Source of the DNA: Hydrogenothermaceae bacterium
Lineage (GTDB): Bacteria; Aquificota; Aquificia; Aquificales; Hydrogenothermaceae
Length of the DNA: 13,196 bases
Direction: 5' to 3'
Assembly (NCBI GenBank): GCA_012961365.1
Contig: DTZN01000306.1
Span: 1-13,196 of the forward strand
Made by a program: the position numbers and the translations under genes
The notes under the pieces: generated by a model
What the model was told of the DNA's origin: nothing
The model's input: only the letters and a program-made list of their open reading frames with translations
Database searches by the model: none
Part shown: one piece after another, positions 1-6,846 of the stretch
Position numbering within the stretch: the stretch's first letter is position 1
How the letters are laid out: every line of letters begins with the position of its first letter

Positions 1-118
1 AGCATTACTTTGGGGAATTTTAGAACTACAGAAAAAAATAAAGGCTTATAAAGAAGGAAAAGAATTTAAAGAAATACCTGTAAAACAAGCAGCCCCTTCA
101 TTCCCTATAAAAAAATAA
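1..118 (+). CDS. nuoB: NADH-quinone oxidoreductase subunit B, C-terminal end (partial)
   Basis: Only the last 38 codons are in the window; the gene enters from the left edge, reading from base 2 and ending at a TAA (116-118). The visible peptide begins ALLWGILELQKKI and continues into a lysine-rich tail. NuoB proteins typically end with a segment of the type PEALL-x-G-I/L-x-x-LQ-x-KI, so the match is to the C-terminal helix after the last cluster-N2 cysteine, which itself lies outside the window. NuoB carries the terminal [4Fe-4S] cluster N2 that reduces quinone. Its position directly before nuoCD, 61 nt from the proposed start, fits the standard nuoA-B-C-D order. The call rests on a short tail plus context. 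Confidence 0.8.
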   Translation, partial: ALLWGILELQKKIKAYKEGKEFKEIPVKQAAPSFPIKK

Positions 119-166
119 GGGCAATCATTACTAACATGACTTGCCTTTCTTGTTAAAACTTTTAAA

Positions 167-172
167 AAGGGG
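167..172 (+). promoter_or_regulatory. Ribosome binding site that fixes the nuoCD start at TTG 180
   Basis: AAGGGG lies 7 nt before an in-frame TTG at 180. The longer reading frame from the TTG at 141 has no purine-rich Shine-Dalgarno sequence before it. The ATG at 136 belongs to another frame and stops after six codons. The TTG at 180 is therefore the better start, and it removes 13 residues with no family counterpart that I recognise. Confidence 0.6.
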
Positions 173-179
173 TGTTATT

Positions 180-1934
180 TTGTCTTGGATAGAAGAAGAA
201 AAGTTAAAGTTTATAATAAAAAAATTTAATACCTTAAAACTAAAAAAAAACAAAGAGCTTTTATTTTTAGAGATAGATAAAGAAGAATTAATTAATCTTT
301 TAAAAGAATTAAAGGAAAACCCAGAATTAGAATTTAAACATTTTATAGATTTCACAGTAGTAGATTATCCTTTTCATAATCCAAGATTTCAAGGGGTTTA
401 TTTTTTATTTTCGCCATTACTAAAAAAAAGAATATGTATAAAAACTTGGGCAAAAGATGACAAGCTACCTTCTATTATAAATCTTTGGAAGGGAGCTAAA
501 TGGGCAGAAAGGGAAGCCTATGATATGTTTGGTGTAGTTTTTGAAGGCCATGAAAATCTAGTTAGAATGTTTATGTGGGAAGGATATCCTTATTATCCTC
601 TTAGAAAAGATTTCCCCAAGGAAGGTATAAAGGATACTTTTTTACCATCTTTAAATGAAAGACCCGGAGAATTTCCAAGCCATGATTATGAAGAATACCA
701 CACAGCTTTACCTACTCTTGAAGATTTAGCAAAAACAGAAAAAGCAAGACTTCCTAAAAAACAAGCACAGATAGTATTAAACTGGGGACCTTTGCATCCA
801 GGAACTCATGGAACAATATGGTTTTTATTTGATTTGCAAGGAGAAACTGTTCAAAACTGTGATATTATTCTCGGGCAACTTCATAGGGGAATAGAAAAGT
901 TATCGGAAGATGTAACATATACACAGATAATTCCATATACAGATAGAATGGACTACATATCTGCAATATGTAGTAATGTAGCGTATGTTAACGCAGTAGA
1001 AAAGCTTTTAGATGTTGAACCTACAGAGAAAGCAAAATGGATAAGAACAATGATGTGTGAACTTCAAAGAATAAATTCTCATCTTCTTTGGCTTGGAACA
1101 TTTGCATTAGATATAGGAGCCTTAACAATATTTTTATATACATTTAGAGAAAGAGAAAAATTAATGGATATTATAGAAGGAATTGCTGGAATAAGGTTAA
1201 ATTCTTCATATATAAGAATAGGAGGAGTAAGACAAGATTTACCAGAAGGAGCTTTAGATGTTATAAAACATTTTGTTAAAGATTTCCCAAAAAAGTTAGA
1301 AGAATATGAAACAATACTTACTAAAAATAGAATATGGATAAAGAGAAACGAAGGAATAGGAGTTATATCTGAAGATGATGTTTACCAATATGGATTAACA
1401 GGTGCTGTTGCTAGAGCTTCAGGAGTTCCTTATGATATAAGGGCTATACAACCTACAGATGCGTATTCGGAGGTAGATTTTGAAATTCCCCTTGGAACTG
1501 TTGGAGATTCATATGATAGGTATTTAGTACGAATGGAAGAAATGCGCCAAAGCCTAAAGATAATTGAGCAATGCATAAAAAAGCTTGAAAAAATGAAAAA
1601 TGATAAACATATAGCAACAGATAACCCTTATGTTTTACCAACTTTAGATGAAACTTTTATCTCTATAGAATCTATGGTTAAAGATTTTAATCTTAGAATT
1701 TACGGAGAGCAAGCACCTGTTGGAGAAGTTTACCTTTCTGGAGAAAATCCAAGGGGCGAGCTTGGTTTTTATATAGTATCTCAAGGAGAAGGAAAACCTT
1801 ACAGGCTTAGAATTCGTTCAGGGGCTTTTTATAACCTTCAAATATTTCCTGAACTTATAAAAGGAAGGACTATAGCTGATGCAGTAGTTTTGCTTGGTAG
1901 TTTAGACCCTGTAGTAGGTGAAACTGATAGATAA
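180..1934 (+). CDS. nuoCD: NADH-quinone oxidoreductase, fused subunits C and D (NuoCD)
   Basis: This 584-residue protein (from TTG 180) joins the two peripheral-arm subunits that are separate in many bacteria but fused in E. coli. Residues 1-~165 are the NuoC part, with the signature AEREAYDMFGV near 109-119 and PLRKDFP near 140-146. A linker of about 30 residues leads to the NuoD part, about 195-584. That part shows GPLHPGTHG (about 203-211) with the quinone-site histidines, GQLHRGIEKL (about 232-241) and PYTDRMDY (about 252-259) with the quinone-site tyrosine, and ends in DPVVGETDR, the usual C-terminus. NuoD belongs to the [NiFe]-hydrogenase large-subunit fold but carries no NiFe cysteines; it forms the quinone pocket with NuoB and NuoH. 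The stop codon directly abuts the ATG of the next gene. Length and all key motifs look intact. An upstream TTG at 141 would add 13 residues but lacks a ribosome binding site. Confidence 0.97.
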   Translation: MSWIEEEKLKFIIKKFNTLKLKKNKELLFLEIDKEELINLLKELKENPELEFKHFIDFTVVDYPFHNPRFQGVYFLFSPLLKKRICIKTWAKDDKLPSIINLWKGAKWAEREAYDMFGVVFEGHENLVRMFMWEGYPYYPLRKDFPKEGIKDTFLPSLNERPGEFPSHDYEEYHTALPTLEDLAKTEKARLPKKQAQIVLNWGPLHPGTHGTIWFLFDLQGETVQNCDIILGQLHRGIEKLSEDVTYTQIIPYTDRMDYISAICSNVAYVNAVEKLLDVEPTEKAKWIRTMMCELQRINSHLLWLGTFALDIGALTIFLYTFREREKLMDIIEGIAGIRLNSSYIRIGGVRQDLPEGALDVIKHFVKDFPKKLEEYETILTKNRIWIKRNEGIGVISEDDVYQYGLTGAVARASGVPYDIRAIQPTDAYSEVDFEIPLGTVGDSYDRYLVRMEEMRQSLKIIEQCIKKLEKMKNDKHIATDNPYVLPTLDETFISIESMVKDFNLRIYGEQAPVGEVYLSGENPRGELGFYIVSQGEGKPYRLRIRSGAFYNLQIFPELIKGRTIADAVVLLGSLDPVVGETDR

Positions 1935-2210
1935 ATGAATTTGAAAATATTTAAAAAGCTTCTTTTAATAGGTTTATTCTTTTTTTCTGTAGTTTTATCT
2001 TCAACACACCACCATTATGATTTAAAGCCTCATTATGATTGTCCTATTTGTGTATTCCAAATTAATGATAATTCAGAGGAACCTAACTGTAATCTAATAA
2101 AACTAATTATTCCAGAAGAAATACCTTTTAGTTTCCCTATAAATTATAAAAACCCATATAAAATACTTTTATCTAAAGCAAACCAACGGGCTCCTCCTGT
2201 TTATATGTAA
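1935..2210 (+). CDS. Small exported His/Cys-rich protein, DUF2946-like
   Basis: This 91-residue protein has a lysine-containing N-terminus (MNLKIFKK), a hydrophobic stretch at 9-22 and a likely cleavage around SS/THHH, so it is probably exported. Straight after follow THHH (24-27), His33 and a CPIC pair (Cys36, Cys39), with a further Cys52, all plausible soft-metal ligands. The C-terminus has RAPP (85-88). The combination of early His cluster, CPxC pair and terminal R-A/G-P-P resembles short DUF2946-type proteins that often sit beside outer-membrane metal receptors; this is recalled resemblance, not a search result. Its ATG directly follows the nuoCD TAA with only a distant AGGTGA 13 nt upstream, so translation is probably coupled to nuoCD. 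The next genes encode an outer-membrane barrel and a zinc-type binding protein, which points to metal handling in the periplasm. Exact function unknown. Confidence 0.7.
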   Translation: MNLKIFKKLLLIGLFFFSVVLSSTHHHYDLKPHYDCPICVFQINDNSEEPNCNLIKLIIPEEIPFSFPINYKNPYKILLSKANQRAPPVYM

Positions 2211-2275
2211 ATATTAATATCTTACTATTGAAATTTATCTAACAAAAAATTCTTAAAAATCAGGAGGAGATCTTT

Positions 2276-3520
2276 ATGAAAAAGTATATTATTGCAGTAT
2301 TATTGTTGTTTAATTTTTATGTATATTCGCAAGATTATATTTTATATACACCACCCCAATTTACAAATCCTTTTGCACAACCTCAATTTGTTCCAAATAT
2401 ATCTTTAATTGCTGATTTTTCATATGTAAATAGAGATATCAAAGACGAAACTTATGAAAATCTTGAGATACCAGCTTTCTTACATCAGCTTATTCATAAA
2501 CATGGTGAACATGAACATGCCCCTATGAATGCAAAGCGAGGATTTAACTTAAACTATGCTGAGCTATCTCTAGAATCTGCCGTTGACCCTTATATTAATC
2601 TAACAGGAATTTTTCATATTACAGAGCAAACTCTAGAAATTGAGGAACTTTACTTTACCACCCGTTCTCTTCCTTACAATTTACAAGTAAAAGGAGGAAA
2701 ATTTTTAAGTTCTATAGGAAGAATAAACTCCCAGCATCAGCATTACTGGGATTTTGCGGATATTCCTCTTATTTATAGAGTTTTATTTGGAGATGAAGGT
2801 TTAAGTGAGAAAGGTGCTCAACTTACATGGATAACGCCATTCCCTTTTTATTTACTAGTTGGAACAGAACTTTTTCAAGGGGAAAATGAATATAGTTTTG
2901 GATATGAAGCTATAAAAAATAATGAAGAAATTATTTTTGATAAAGCACCTGTTCCAAGCTTACACACTGCTTTTGTAAGGACTTCTTATGATATAGGCAA
3001 TTTAACCTTTTTAGGAGGATTTTCTTATCTAACTGGGAAAACAAGATTTAATCACCTTGAAGATCAGGAGAACCCACACGCTTTTGGAGGAAATACAAAA
3101 ATTTACGGGTTTGATATATTTGCAAAATATTTTATTGATTCTTACAAATATATAGCATTTCAAGGTGAATATTTTTATCGAAATTTATATGGATTTGTTT
3201 ATAAAAACATAAATCTATCTAATTTAGAAAAAAAACAATCAGGATTTTATATTCAAACAATTTACAGATTTAGTCAAAGATGGAGGTTGGGTTTTAGATA
3301 TGACCTTTTAAACAAAAATGAAGTTAATGGGAAGAAATTAATTGAAAATTTGGATAGATATTCTTTTATGGTTGATTTTACTCCTTCAGAATGGACAAGG
3401 ATAAGGTTTCAATATAATTATGATAGGAGTAAGTTTATGGAAAATGAAAGAAAGAAAATAAATGAATTTATTTTAGAAATAAATCTTGCAATTGGTGCAC
3501 ATGGGGCTCATAAATTTTAA
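2276..3520 (+). CDS. Outer-membrane beta-barrel protein, probably metal-specific porin/receptor
   Basis: A strong AGGAGGAGA (2262-2270) precedes the ATG. Residues 1-18 look like a signal peptide with cleavage after YVYS. The mature protein of about 396 residues has the alternating polar/aromatic pattern of beta-strands, many Tyr/Phe girdle residues and a terminal phenylalanine (AHGAHKF), the usual C-terminal signal for outer-membrane insertion. A His-rich segment lies at about 70-81 (five His), followed by conserved-looking segments SVDPY-like (101-106), GKFLSSIGRINSQHQH (141-156) and GDEGLSEKGAQL (172-183). These resemble proteins often annotated as zinc-regulated TonB-dependent receptors. 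At 414 residues, however, there is no room for a plug plus a 22-strand barrel, and I see no TonB box, so a 14-18-strand porin-like barrel is more likely. It sits before a ZnuA-like gene, supporting zinc or similar metal uptake. Substrate is inferred. Confidence 0.75.
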   Translation: MKKYIIAVLLLFNFYVYSQDYILYTPPQFTNPFAQPQFVPNISLIADFSYVNRDIKDETYENLEIPAFLHQLIHKHGEHEHAPMNAKRGFNLNYAELSLESAVDPYINLTGIFHITEQTLEIEELYFTTRSLPYNLQVKGGKFLSSIGRINSQHQHYWDFADIPLIYRVLFGDEGLSEKGAQLTWITPFPFYLLVGTELFQGENEYSFGYEAIKNNEEIIFDKAPVPSLHTAFVRTSYDIGNLTFLGGFSYLTGKTRFNHLEDQENPHAFGGNTKIYGFDIFAKYFIDSYKYIAFQGEYFYRNLYGFVYKNINLSNLEKKQSGFYIQTIYRFSQRWRLGFRYDLLNKNEVNGKKLIENLDRYSFMVDFTPSEWTRIRFQYNYDRSKFMENERKKINEFILEINLAIGAHGAHKF

Positions 3521-3526
3521 AACTTT

Positions 3527-3535
3527 AAAGGAGGT
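3527..3535 (+). promoter_or_regulatory. Ribosome binding site that fixes the binding-protein start at ATG 3540
   Basis: AAAGGAGGT lies 4 nt before the ATG at 3540. The reading frame is open upstream to 3486, inside the barrel gene, but only the ATG at 3540 has this near-perfect Shine-Dalgarno sequence and it begins directly with a signal peptide. Confidence 0.85.
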
Positions 3536-3539
3536 AAAA

Positions 3540-4427
3540 ATGAGAACATTGCTAATGGTATTTTTCTTAACTGTAATATCTTTAACAGCGAATGCAAAAA
3601 TTAAAGTTATAGTGACTTACCCTTACATAGAAAGTATAGTAAAAGAAATTACAAAAGATAAAGTTGATGTTTATTCCTTATCTGATGGAAAATGGGACCC
3701 TCATTTTGTTCCACCAAGACCATCTCTTGTAATAAAGCTTAGAAATGCAGACCTTTTAATAATAAATGGTGCACAGCTTGAAATAGGTTGGCTTCCACCA
3801 TTAATAGATAGAGCAAATAATGGGAAAATTTTACCGGGGAAGGTAGGTTTTCTAGATTTATCAACACTTTTTGACTTAATACAAAAACCTCAAGTGGTTT
3901 CAAGGGCTTTTGGAGATGTTCACCCACAAGGAAATCCCCATTTTCATTTAGACCCTGTAAAAATTCCTAAAATTGCAGATGTAATTACAGGAAGATTATG
4001 TGCTATAGATAAAGGAAATTGTGAATTTTATATGGAAAATTTAAAGTCTTTTAAAGAAAAGTGGCAAATAAAACTAAATGAGTGGAGTGAAAAGATGAAA
4101 AAATTAAAGGGAACTTTCGTTTTTGAATACCATAGATTATTTGATTATTTCTTTTTAAGATACGGCGTAAATATAGCTGGAACCTTAGAACCGTTCCCCG
4201 GAATTCCTCCAACAACTTCTCATCTTTTAGAATTAATTGATTTTGCAAAAAAACACAAAATAAATTTTATAGCTTATGCTATTTATAATCCTAAAAACCC
4301 TGTTCAATTTATATCAAAAAAAACAGGAATAAAACCAGTTTTACTACCTCATGATGTAAATTCTTTACCACAAGTTAAAGATATTTTTTCTTTATTTGAT
4401 GAGATAGTAGGGAGACTTGTAAAGTGA
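3540..4427 (+). CDS. Zinc/manganese-type ABC transporter substrate-binding protein (ZnuA/TroA family)
   Basis: This 295-residue periplasmic protein begins with a signal peptide ending LTANA (cleavage after residue 19), followed directly by a beta-strand typical of cluster A-I metal-binding proteins (KIKVIVTYPYIESIVKEI). The three histidine sites of the family are visible: DPH with His55, NPHFHLDP with His134 (and His136), and EYHRLFDYF with His198. The fourth ligand is probably in the LPHD segment (His271/Asp272). A Cys154-Cys161 pair could form a disulfide. The segment linking the two lobes is helical, as usual, and I see no long His-rich loop of the E. coli ZnuA type. The protein would capture Zn(II), or Mn(II)/Fe(II), in the periplasm and deliver it to the permease encoded next, with which it overlaps by 4 nt. 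The exact metal cannot be read from the sequence, so no gene symbol is assigned. Confidence 0.9.
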   Translation: MRTLLMVFFLTVISLTANAKIKVIVTYPYIESIVKEITKDKVDVYSLSDGKWDPHFVPPRPSLVIKLRNADLLIINGAQLEIGWLPPLIDRANNGKILPGKVGFLDLSTLFDLIQKPQVVSRAFGDVHPQGNPHFHLDPVKIPKIADVITGRLCAIDKGNCEFYMENLKSFKEKWQIKLNEWSEKMKKLKGTFVFEYHRLFDYFFLRYGVNIAGTLEPFPGIPPTTSHLLELIDFAKKHKINFIAYAIYNPKNPVQFISKKTGIKPVLLPHDVNSLPQVKDIFSLFDEIVGRLVK

Positions 4428-5143
4428 TAGATATATTAATTCCTGTTTTTTTAGTAATTTTTATATTGCTTTTAATGCATACATATCTTGGAATAGAAAT
4501 CATTAAAAGACAGATTATTTTTACAGACCTTGCAGTAGGGCAGATGGCAGCTGTAGGAACTGCCTTCTCCCTTGTTTTTTTTCATGGAGAGTTTAGATAC
4601 TTATTTTCTATTTTATTTGCAGTTATAACTGCTTTGATTATAGCTTTTGTTAATAACAAAAATAAATATATAGAGGCATTTATTGGAATTTTTTATGCTT
4701 TTGGATTTTCTATGTTATTTTTAGTAATGTCAAAGAACCCTTCAGGAATGGAACATATAAAAGAACTAACAGCTTCAGATGTTTTATATGTAGATTTTAA
4801 AGATGTTTTCATAAGTGCAGTTTTATATTCTACTTTTTTTGCTATTCTTTATTTTTCAAAGAAATTAAATTATTACGAATTTATATATTTTCCAATTTTT
4901 GCTTTAACAATAGTTCATTCAGTTTCTCTTGTAGGAGTGCTAGTAGTTTTTACATTTTTGGTAATACCTGCGTTTTTAGGACTACTTATAAGTGAGAAAA
5001 ATTCCTTTTTTGTCGGTATATTGTATGGTTCTATTCTTTCCTTATTTGCAGTAATACTTGCTGTAAGCCTTGATTTTCCTGTTGGATACACTATAACTGC
5101 TGTTTTGTCTTGTTGTGGAATATTATTAGCTTTATTAAAATAA
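4424..5143 (+). CDS. Metal ABC transporter permease (ABC-3 family)
   Basis: The gene starts with GTG inside the preceding stop (GTGA overlap), so the pair is translationally coupled. The 239-residue product is almost wholly hydrophobic, with about seven or eight membrane spans (roughly 4-20, 34-52, 58-77, 82-103, 127-144, 153-190, 195-214 and 218-238). Family marks are the early segment KRQIIFTDLAVGQMAA (28-43), equivalent to the cytoplasmic turn after the first span, SVSLVGVLVVFTFLVIPA (166-183), and the closing LDFPVGYT segment (216-223). ABC-3 permeases form homodimers that pass Zn, Mn or Fe through the inner membrane using a separate ATPase. No ATPase gene is next to it, so the energising subunit must come from another locus. 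At 239 residues it is slightly shorter than the usual 260-290, mainly at the N-terminus. Confidence 0.9.
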   Translation: MIDILIPVFLVIFILLLMHTYLGIEIIKRQIIFTDLAVGQMAAVGTAFSLVFFHGEFRYLFSILFAVITALIIAFVNNKNKYIEAFIGIFYAFGFSMLFLVMSKNPSGMEHIKELTASDVLYVDFKDVFISAVLYSTFFAILYFSKKLNYYEFIYFPIFALTIVHSVSLVGVLVVFTFLVIPAFLGLLISEKNSFFVGILYGSILSLFAVILAVSLDFPVGYTITAVLSCCGILLALLK

Positions 5144-5151
5144 TAGCCATT

Positions 5152-5176
5152 AAAAATCAAACAATGTTTCATTTTT
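5152..5176. repeat. 25-nt near-perfect inverted repeat between the metal cassette and nuoH
   Basis: AAAAATCAAACA (5152-5163) and TGTTTCATTTTT (5165-5176) are reverse complements except at one position (C/C), centred on a single A at 5164. As RNA it could form a weak AT-rich hairpin ending in a T tract, that is, a poor rho-independent terminator for the metal genes. As DNA, the one-base centre and 12-nt half-sites resemble a dimeric regulator site. A GATAAT at 5188-5193 is a possible -10 element for a promoter before nuoH, but the hexamer 17 nt upstream of it (TGTTTC) is a poor -35. If that promoter is real, the repeat would overlap its -35 region. Confidence 0.4.
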
Positions 5177-5232
5177 GTAATTCTTATGATAATATGTTTT
5201 AGCAAAAAGTCTAAACACTAGGGGCTAAAAAG

Positions 5233-6240
5233 GTGAAAGAACTTATAATTACAAGTATTGCTATAGGTATAAAATCTCTTGTTTTTATAATAGGAATGTT
5301 CTTATTAGCCGCTTATTTAACATGGATTGAAAGAAAGTTTGCAGGTCATGTTCAACAAAGACCAGGTCCTTTACACGTTGGTTGGCATGGATTACTCCAA
5401 CCTATAGCTGATGCTTTAAAAGTTCTAACAAAGGAAGATATTGTTCCTCAAGGTGTTGATAGATTTTTATTTTATCTTGCATCACTTCTTGCTTTTGTCC
5501 CTGCAATAATGATTCTTGCAGTTGTTCCATTTGGAAAGCCTATAAACATATTTGGATATGAAATAAAGCCTTATATAACAGACTTAAATGTTGGTTTAAT
5601 TCTTGCCCTTGCCTTTGGTAGTATCTCTATTTATGGAGTAATCTTTGCAGGGTGGGCATCTAACTCAAAATATCCAATGATTGGAGGACTTAGAAAAGCA
5701 GCAGTTTTAATCGGTTATGAAGTTGCCCTTGGTTTTACAATGGTGGGACCAATTATGCAAGCAGGAACATTTTCTCTAAAAGGAATTGTTGAAGCACAAC
5801 AGGGACTTTGGTTTATTATTCCGAATATTCTTGGTTTTATAGTTATTTTATTTGCTATCTTAGCAGAAACAGGAAGAACACCTTTTGATGTTCAGGAAGC
5901 AGAAGCAGAGCTAGTTTCAGGATATAACACAGAATACTCTGCTATGAAGTTTGGATTATTCCCTCTAGCTGAATGGTATATTGCAACATTTGTATTAAGT
6001 GCAATAGCGGTAATCCTTTTCTTTGGTGGATGGAATGGTCCTCAAATCTTTGGAGCATTATCACCATTTATCTGGTTTTTCTTAAAACTTGCTATGATGT
6101 TTATGTTCTTTTTATGGGTTCATTGGACACTTCCTAGGTATAGAGTTGACCAGATTACTGAACTTGCTTGGAAAGTTATGCTTCCTCTTTCGTTAGTAAA
6201 TATCTTAGTTGTAGCTATCTGGATAATGATTTTTGGATAA
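5233..6240 (+). CDS. nuoH: NADH-quinone oxidoreductase subunit H
   Basis: This 335-residue membrane protein has the family's usual length and about eight spans. It shows the ERK motif (33-35), QRPGP (42-46, a variant of the NRxGPN segment near the quinone tunnel), GWASNSKYP (140-148) and, most diagnostic, AETGRTPFDVQEAEAELVSG (211-230) with the acidic cluster facing the quinone chamber. NuoH bridges the peripheral arm to the pumping modules and couples quinone reduction to proton transfer. The start is GTG 5233, preceded by AGGGGC (5220-5225). The 89 nt before it, containing an inverted repeat and a possible -10, suggest that nuoH-N may have its own promoter as well as read-through from upstream. 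The stop is 3 nt before nuoI. Confidence 0.97.
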   Translation: MKELIITSIAIGIKSLVFIIGMFLLAAYLTWIERKFAGHVQQRPGPLHVGWHGLLQPIADALKVLTKEDIVPQGVDRFLFYLASLLAFVPAIMILAVVPFGKPINIFGYEIKPYITDLNVGLILALAFGSISIYGVIFAGWASNSKYPMIGGLRKAAVLIGYEVALGFTMVGPIMQAGTFSLKGIVEAQQGLWFIIPNILGFIVILFAILAETGRTPFDVQEAEAELVSGYNTEYSAMKFGLFPLAEWYIATFVLSAIAVILFFGGWNGPQIFGALSPFIWFFLKLAMMFMFFLWVHWTLPRYRVDQITELAWKVMLPLSLVNILVVAIWIMIFG

Positions 6241-6243
6241 AAA

Positions 6244-6846
6244 ATGGTAAAGGTTAAATATTTAGAAAGACCAAAGCTTACATATAAGGAAAGGATTTTT
6301 TTTCTTGATTTTATAAAAGGAATGAAGATTACCATAAAAAACTTCTTCAGGAAAACAATAACAACAGCTTATCCATATGAGAAATTAACTCCTCCAAAAA
6401 GATTTAGAGGAACTCATGCACATAGAATTAGAGATGGAAAGGAACCACCTTCGTTTAATGTTTTACTTAAGTTTATGGAAATAGAAGAAGGAGAAAGCAG
6501 ATGTGTAGCGTGTTATATGTGCCAACAAGCTTGTCCTATGCCTACACTTTTTAAAATTGAAGCAGAGCAACTTCCAAATGGTAAGAAAAAAGTTAAAAGA
6601 TTTGATATGAATTTATTAAATTGTCTATACTGTGGTCTTTGTGTAGATGCTTGTCCTGTTGATTGTATTATAATGACAGACCAGTATGAAGGTGCATCTT
6701 ACGATAGAAAAGGCTGTGTTATTCATTTGAATGATATGGCTGAAAGAGGAAGAGACTTTGATAATAGAAGATACAATGAGCCAGATAGAATATGGATAGA
6801 TGATAAAAATCGAGAAAAATTGTGGGGGCAGATTAAATGGACTTAA
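6244..6846 (+). CDS. nuoI: NADH-quinone oxidoreductase subunit I, 2x[4Fe-4S] ferredoxin-type
   Basis: This 200-residue protein carries two CxxCxxCxxxCP motifs: Cys87, 90, 93, 97 and Cys127, 130, 133, 137. They ligate clusters N6a and N6b, which pass electrons from NuoG to cluster N2 in NuoB. An extra Cys141 follows the second motif (CPVDC). The first motif reads CVACYMCQQACPMPT and is followed by a longer link (TLFKIEAEQLPNGKKKVKRF) than the short link in E. coli-type NuoI. The N-terminal 45 residues are basic and amphipathic, as expected for a subunit lying on the membrane arm; RFRGTH (53-58) is the conserved element before the first cluster. The ribosome binding site (GGA at 6235-6237) is weak and lies within nuoH, so coupling is likely. 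The end overlaps nuoJ by 10 nt. Confidence 0.96.
   Translation: MVKVKYLERPKLTYKERIFFLDFIKGMKITIKNFFRKTITTAYPYEKLTPPKRFRGTHAHRIRDGKEPPSFNVLLKFMEIEEGESRCVACYMCQQACPMPTLFKIEAEQLPNGKKKVKRFDMNLLNCLYCGLCVDACPVDCIIMTDQYEGASYDRKGCVIHLNDMAERGRDFDNRRYNEPDRIWIDDKNREKLWGQIKWT

Noticed and set aside
119..145. GGCAA...TTGCC inverted repeat between nuoB and nuoCD
   Set aside because: Five-base arms with a long loop and no T tract; too weak to call a terminator or regulatory hairpin.
141..179. Earlier TTG start for nuoCD at 141
   Set aside because: No Shine-Dalgarno sequence precedes it, whereas TTG 180 has AAGGGG at good spacing.
2207..2225. GTAA-ATATTAATAT-C-TTAC dyad just after the small exported protein gene, with a TTGAAA at 2228
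   Set aside because: The perfect core is only ten A/T bases and the outer arms are offset by one base; no convincing -10 follows the TTGAAA. Too likely by chance in this AT-rich gap.
2276..3520. Barrel gene as a TonB-dependent receptor
   Set aside because: Too short for plug plus 22-strand barrel and no TonB box seen, so the cautious call is an outer-membrane barrel.
3486..3539. Upstream extension of the metal-binding protein from 3486
   Set aside because: It overlaps the end of the barrel gene, has no ribosome binding site of its own, and would put 18 residues ahead of a clear signal peptide; ATG 3540 has a near-perfect one.
4915..5205. 96-codon open frame on the minus strand, and other minus-strand frames inside nuoCD, the metal genes, nuoH and nuoN
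   Set aside because: They lie opposite clear genes, have no recognisable family or ribosome binding site, and are expected by chance in AT-rich coding sequence.
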